64,000 nucleotides of DNA, taken from Bryopsis sp. KO-2023 (lineage: Eukaryota; Chlorophyta; Ulvophyceae; Bryopsidales; Bryopsidaceae). Below are positions 59,693 through 64,000 of the stretch, one piece after another; the stretch's first letter is position 1, and each line of letters begins with the position of its first letter. The DNA lies in the NCBI GenBank assembly GCA_030272585.1, contig BSYQ01000004.1, forward strand, positions 4,216,001 through 4,280,000, in the 5' to 3' direction. The notes under the pieces were generated by a model. The model saw only the letters and a list, made by a program, of their open reading frames with translations, searched no databases and was not told the DNA's origin. A program made the position numbers and the translations under genes.

Positions 59693-61483
59693 ATGTTTTC
59701 CAGTATGCTCCGTGTCGCGCTTTCCAGACAACTGTTAAGATCTCCCTCTTATGACGTCCCTGTAGCTAGTGCTCCTCTGCGCTCGACTTCGGGATCGCCA
59801 CTGCGCTTTTCTCGACAAATGATGGGCAAGAGGAAATTGCGCTTTTCGCACACCGTGCGTGCCGAAAAGGAGAAAGGAACCGAAGGTACACAGGCAAGTT
59901 GCTCTCGTCTTTCTTTTTGCGCCAGGGACGAGTTTCTGTCGTCAGGGATCGCACAACCGTGTTTTTTTGCTCCCTCACAAGAACTGACGACTTGACGACT
60001 TTTTAGCCTGCGGTTCCACACAATTTTACAGACTCGAGTAAATTTGAAGATAGGAAGTCTATAGCATTCCATAGATTTCTCTTGGGTAGACCATCATCGT
60101 CTTTCCTTGGAAAAACCACACAGCAACTGTGTGCATCAGCTGAAAAAAAAATTCTAGCTCCCACAGGTTCGGAGAAACTTTGATATTTTTATTTTAATTA
60201 AAATTAAGTTGTGGATATCCAACACTGTTAATGATCCTTGATCGAGGGAATCCAACCATTCGGAAGAATGAGTTCCGAGCTGTATGCATAATGCTACACA
60301 CAAAAAATTGTGAAGTTTCGAAATTAAGACTGGAATTTTTTTTCTTTTAGGGTCAGACTCAACAGAGTCTCTTTTTGCCAAAGAACTGGAGAAGAGGGGG
60401 ATGAGTGGCGATAACTGGTCGTCGCAAGATGAAGAGCCAGGTAATTTTTGTTGGAAAGTCTGTTTGTTCGCATCACTCAGGGTTTTTATAATATGTTTTT
60501 TTGTATCTTTCCTCTCACTTTTTTTTTCGACTCGTTTTGTTCTTGTTTTTTTTTTGGGGGGGGGCCCTTCCCTGCATGGATGGATTATGGTTGTGAAACC
60601 AGTGCGTATTAATTTATGGTTGTGGGTTGTGGGTAACACAGAGGTTCGGTGGAGGGAGAGCCCCAACGACAACGAATACGATGATCAATTTTCCAAAGCG
60701 AGAGCTCTCGGCAGCGAAGGCCTGGAGGTAAAGCAATGTTTTTTTTGTACATATCCATCCGTTTCTTCGTAAATGTGGTGCATTTTTGGCTGTGATTTTG
60801 CGAATCCGATTTAAAATCCTATTAAACCCCCCGTTGTCTCCATGGGGTCCGTTTGAACAGCACCTGGGAAAATCGGACTGAAAGCCAGCAGCTGGGCAAA
60901 GATCTTACGGTTTGGCCTTTCCTTTTTCTGTGAATACACCAGGGCCTAATTCCAAGAGCAAAGGAGCTCTTAAAATTGGGTGCAGCATTTTCGCTTGCTT
61001 TTGGACCAGCGATTGCTGCGATCGCTGGCTTTGCTGCTGCCTTGTACTTGGTGAGTTTTGACCCCCCCCCAAAAAAAAAATAAAAATAAAAATAAAAATG
61101 CATCTGGTGTTGCGAATATGGGACCTCCAAACGGTCCTTTTTTTAGCTCAGGTTCAGTGAGTCCAGCAACGATCGCAGTGTAGGAAATTAAAATAATTAT
61201 TATAAATTATAATAATTAATTATATGAATGAAAACCCATTCCCAACATGCATGAAAGAAACATGTTTTTGGAAGAAGTGAGAGTGCTTCCCCGTTTCCAG
61301 GTGTTTGGGGATTCATTGGTTCACGGGGGTAGACCAGGTCTGGAACCACCCCAGTACATCGACCCCTACGAATTGCTGGAGGCAGAGTCCCAAATTCCAA
61401 TGGTGCCTTTCAACAAGGCTCCCCCCCTCCCACAAAGCAGTGCAACGAATGCTGGCGAATCACCGCCAGTGGTTGAGAATTGA
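59693..61483 (+). CDS. Small plastid membrane protein, unknown family
   Basis: Five exons: 59693-59885, 60351-60440, 60642-60727, 60943-61050 and 61301-61483, total 660 nt, 219 aa plus stop. Residues 1-55 are rich in Ser/Arg/Leu without acidic residues until residue 20 (MFSSMLRVALSRQLLRSPSY), like a plastid transit peptide. The middle is acidic (NWSSQDEEP, SPNDNEYDDQFSKA). Residues ~136-159 form one Ala/Gly-rich membrane span (LAFGPAIAAIAGFAAALYL), preceded by IPRAKELLKLG. The tail contains GLEPPQYIDPYELLEAES and a Pro/Ser-rich end. I cannot name the family; the layout suits a single-pass thylakoid or envelope protein. The final stop is 231 bp from the convergent FSIP1-like gene. Confidence 0.75.
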
Positions 61484-61713
61484 TGAGATCTTGTATTTTC
61501 GGAAACGGCCCTTTCGGCCAAAACGCATGAGGTCTATGTTTGAGACACTTTGGGATTTATGTGACTCTCTGTGGGAGTTGTGAGGTTGACCAGCTGGTGT
61601 TGGGATGTTGGGTTTTGTTGAAATGTGATCTGATATTTCAGCATTTTGGTATTGGTCTGCTTGTGCCAGAGATTTCCCAGAAAATACAGTCCCCCCATCA
61701 ATCTCAACAGGGG

Positions 61714-63810
61714 CTAAAGTGGAGGGTGATCTGTGCATGTGGGGGTCGGAGTGGCGGACGGGCCACCAGCAACCAATTCGTGAATGTCGAACGCCCCGAC
61801 ATCCACAACATCAACTTGGTTAGCTTCGATCTCTAGTCTGCAATATGCCAGGAGAGTGGATAAGTCTTGTTCTTCCAGCTTCGGAGGAAACTCGCTCGTT
61901 CTGAGCCCACGCAGAGTTTGATCCAAATCTTCCAACCTGCAACAAAAATGATAACGGCTGATGGACTCCATAGGTGTTCATACAGATAGATATGTATGCA
62001 CCAGATGGTTTATGAACAGCCGTTGAGATAACAGCCACTGTGAAAATGGTTGGAACCAATACAAGGCTTTCCTAAACCTTTGTGACTGAAGGTGCATTTT
62101 TGTGCAAAGATCCTGTTGCCCACCTCTGGTTTCTTTCCTTTTCTTCTCTGATCTCCCTCAGGTAGTCTTGGCGCAGCGATATGTACAAGCTGTCTTCTGA
62201 TTCGGGTTTGACACCGTTGGCAGACTCGTTACGCGACGCACTTTCGAAAGCATCTCCGTCTGCTCTTCCTGTGCCGATGGAACCTGCACCAAGACAAGAA
62301 AATGAGCCTTCTCCGGCAGAAGTTTGAACATCATATAGATCCTTTCTTGAGATAAAGTGAAGTTGGCGGTAACCATTCGTTTCATGCTCCCATACAGAAC
62401 ATTCTATCTGAGGGAGAGGCTTTCACAAACAGAGGTTCTCACCGACTACCGAAAAGCTCGAACTCGTATCGAAGTGGCTTGGGGTGCAGTGGGATGAATA
62501 TGCACGAAGGCGGGAGTCGATTTCTGACAAGCGAGAGCTCATTCGGTCGTCTTCATCGTCCGAACACAAATCGCAGTCGAACGCATTTCTGTGCAACTCT
62601 TCCGCCGCCCTCCTCATCACGTTGTGCACTACAGCTTCTTCCTCGGAAGTCAGCGTGTAAAATCTACAAGGAAGGAAGGAAACGCTGGTCTGAATTGCAC
62701 TTGGGTAGGATCAGTGAACGAACACCCAGCGAGGCGTCTCGTCCTCACCTCGCGTGTGGTCCCAGTCTCATATTTCTCGCCGCGAAGTTGGAATTCGACT
62801 CGTTTTCGATTTTCTTCAATGCCCGTCGGAGACGTGCAGCCCGACGACGGCGCCGCCTTTCTCTCCTGTGACGAAAGAAAAGCTGATGAAACACTTTTTG
62901 TTGAAAACCAGATATGGAAACCACAAGTGAATTCGCTGCACGACTTTCTCAAGACGTTGATTACTTCAATGCCTTGTCCACACGTTGCTTTTGCCGTTTC
63001 AGTCTTGTTTTCTCCAGCCTTCCCCACATCTCTGGAAAAGTCTCCCTCCCCACGATAATAGCTTCGAGAGTTTTGTCCCGGAGCTCCTCGTCCAACTCTT
63101 CAATTTCCCTCAGGCCTTTGGAAACTTTGGGATCAGGGTGCGACGTAGAAAGCTTGAAGTTAAGCGCGTTGATCGGCAGGTCCTCAAACCTTCTGGGTCC
63201 CAGCCAGCCGTCAAGGCTGTCGTATTCATCACGCTTCTCCAGAATCATTTTTTCCACAATTCTGTTGTAATCAGTGGGGAAATCCACGAGCTCCTCACCG
63301 TCCAGCTGCCTCGCCTGTGAAAACAATTGTTCTGTGGCTGCGGGTCTTTTTTTGTTTAATACTTGAAAGACGAACGAAAATGGCGTCCGCGTTGAATGTG
63401 GGATTGCGAACCTTCAGTTGTGTGATAAACACAGAGAGATCGCGCCGCTCCTCCTTCTTGTCGTTTTCGGCCTCGAACAAAGATAAAATTGTGTTTTTCC
63501 CTCTCTGATAGTCCTCCTCTGAGCACGGGAAACGGCAAATCATGACCAAAACAGAGGGAAAAAACAGGGCGACAAGTTGGAACTTGAATGGGAAGTTCGA
63601 GCAATTGCGAACAGAGAGGGCACCACTTGTGCTACCTTCATCTTCAGGACTTTTGTCGACGATGTCCTTGTCTGTGGGGAGAGACAGCGACGAGACGTCC
63701 GAATTGAGGAAGGTAGGCGCTCCCTGTTCAGCAGAGGATCCACTCGCTGGGTGCGAATTTCTTTCGAGCCTTAACGTATCTCTTTCTCGGCTCTCTGAAA
63801 GAAGCAACAT
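61714..63810 (-). CDS. FSIP1-like (fibrous sheath-interacting protein 1) coiled-coil protein
   Basis: Seven exons on the minus strand: 63810-63636, 63518-63412, 63314-62965, 62865-62749, 62663-62443, 62283-62124 and 61936-61714, total 1353 nt, 450 aa plus stop. The pattern follows FSIP1: a conserved PDPKVSKGLREIEELDEEL helix (near residues 150-175), a strongly basic helix (RERRRRRRAARLRRALKK near 210-230), FYTLTSEEEAVV, and a C-terminal LEDLDQTLRGLRTSEFP followed by LEEQDLSTLLAYCRLE. FSIP1 is linked to sperm tail/axoneme structures in animals, so a flagellar role is inferred. The ATG at 63810 may be internal: a polypyrimidine tract with AG (CTTCTTTCAG) overlaps it, so an upstream exon is possible. 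Confidence 0.65.
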
Positions 63811-64000
63811 GAGGTATTGGGGTAAGTTACGTATATTTTAGGGAGGGTGTAACGCATCCTACACTTCTACGTCTGGTTGTAACGCACCCAATGCCCCTCT
63901 CGAGCTGCCTGCCGTTTGGGAGAGATCGTCTGAATATCTGTGGTATGCATACGCAAGACAAGCAATTAACAGTTGGGGTGAGGCTGTGCAAATTTTCGCA
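63811..64000. other. Right edge; upstream of FSIP1-like gene
   Basis: 190 bp containing the presumed promoter or an intron end of the FSIP1-like gene. Nothing else recognised. Confidence 0.3.

Overview
This is a nuclear genome window from a photosynthetic, flagellate eukaryote of the green lineage. Genes are split by numerous GT-AG introns, mostly 100-700 bp and T-rich, packed with long homopolymer runs. Plastid targeting is visible in several products: a twin-arginine thylakoid-lumen signal, a plastid-type SET methyltransferase and a small plastid membrane protein. A fibrous-sheath-interacting-protein-1-like gene points to flagella. A C-terminal Tify-binding-type (TDBD) chromatin protein, an ACX4-type acyl-CoA oxidase and a TTTAGGG motif all favour Viridiplantae. 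A streptophyte flagellate such as Mesostigma would fit, but the species assignment is inference.

Layout. 1-1861 (-): 5' part of a peroxisomal acyl-CoA oxidase 4 homologue. 2418-3648 (+): 101-aa thylakoid-lumen protein of unknown function. 4122-6976 (+): unrecognised gene with an 830-bp terminal-inverted-repeat element in an intron. 7854-10440 (-): plastid SET-domain methyltransferase. 12937-14684 (+): DUF924 protein. About 15.2-21.4 kb and 33.8-40.0 kb: two arms of a ~6.2-kb inverted duplication, each with a copy of one coiled-coil gene; the left copy has lost its start codon. Between the arms: CSN2 (21648-25294, +), a MIC19/CHCHD-type twin CX9C protein (30134-30583, -) and glycine cleavage H protein (30910-32650, +), the last two divergent from a shared 326-bp promoter. 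42946-46180 (-): secreted or lumenal sulfatase with a ~350-residue acidic NG-repeat insert. 46853-47377: fold-back element with telomere-like and GC-rich spacer repeats. 47875-50282 (+): CDC50/ALIS P4-ATPase subunit. 52317-52397 (+): tRNA-Ser(UGA). 53860-59414 (-): chromatin-type gene (Tudor-like motif, AT-hooks, TDBD). 59693-61483 (+): plastid membrane protein. 61714-63810 (-): FSIP1-like coiled-coil protein.

The genes form no operon or single pathway; they are ordinary housekeeping, organelle and chromatin genes. Exon models were built by hand from splice consensus, reading phase and family similarity. For the SET, DUF924, CSN2, GCSH, CDC50, sulfatase, coiled-coil, FSIP1-like and both small plastid genes the exon lengths sum to complete codons from ATG to stop, which supports them strongly. 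The accessory interest lies in the inverted duplication, the small DNA element, the fold-back repeat and several lineage-odd proteins.
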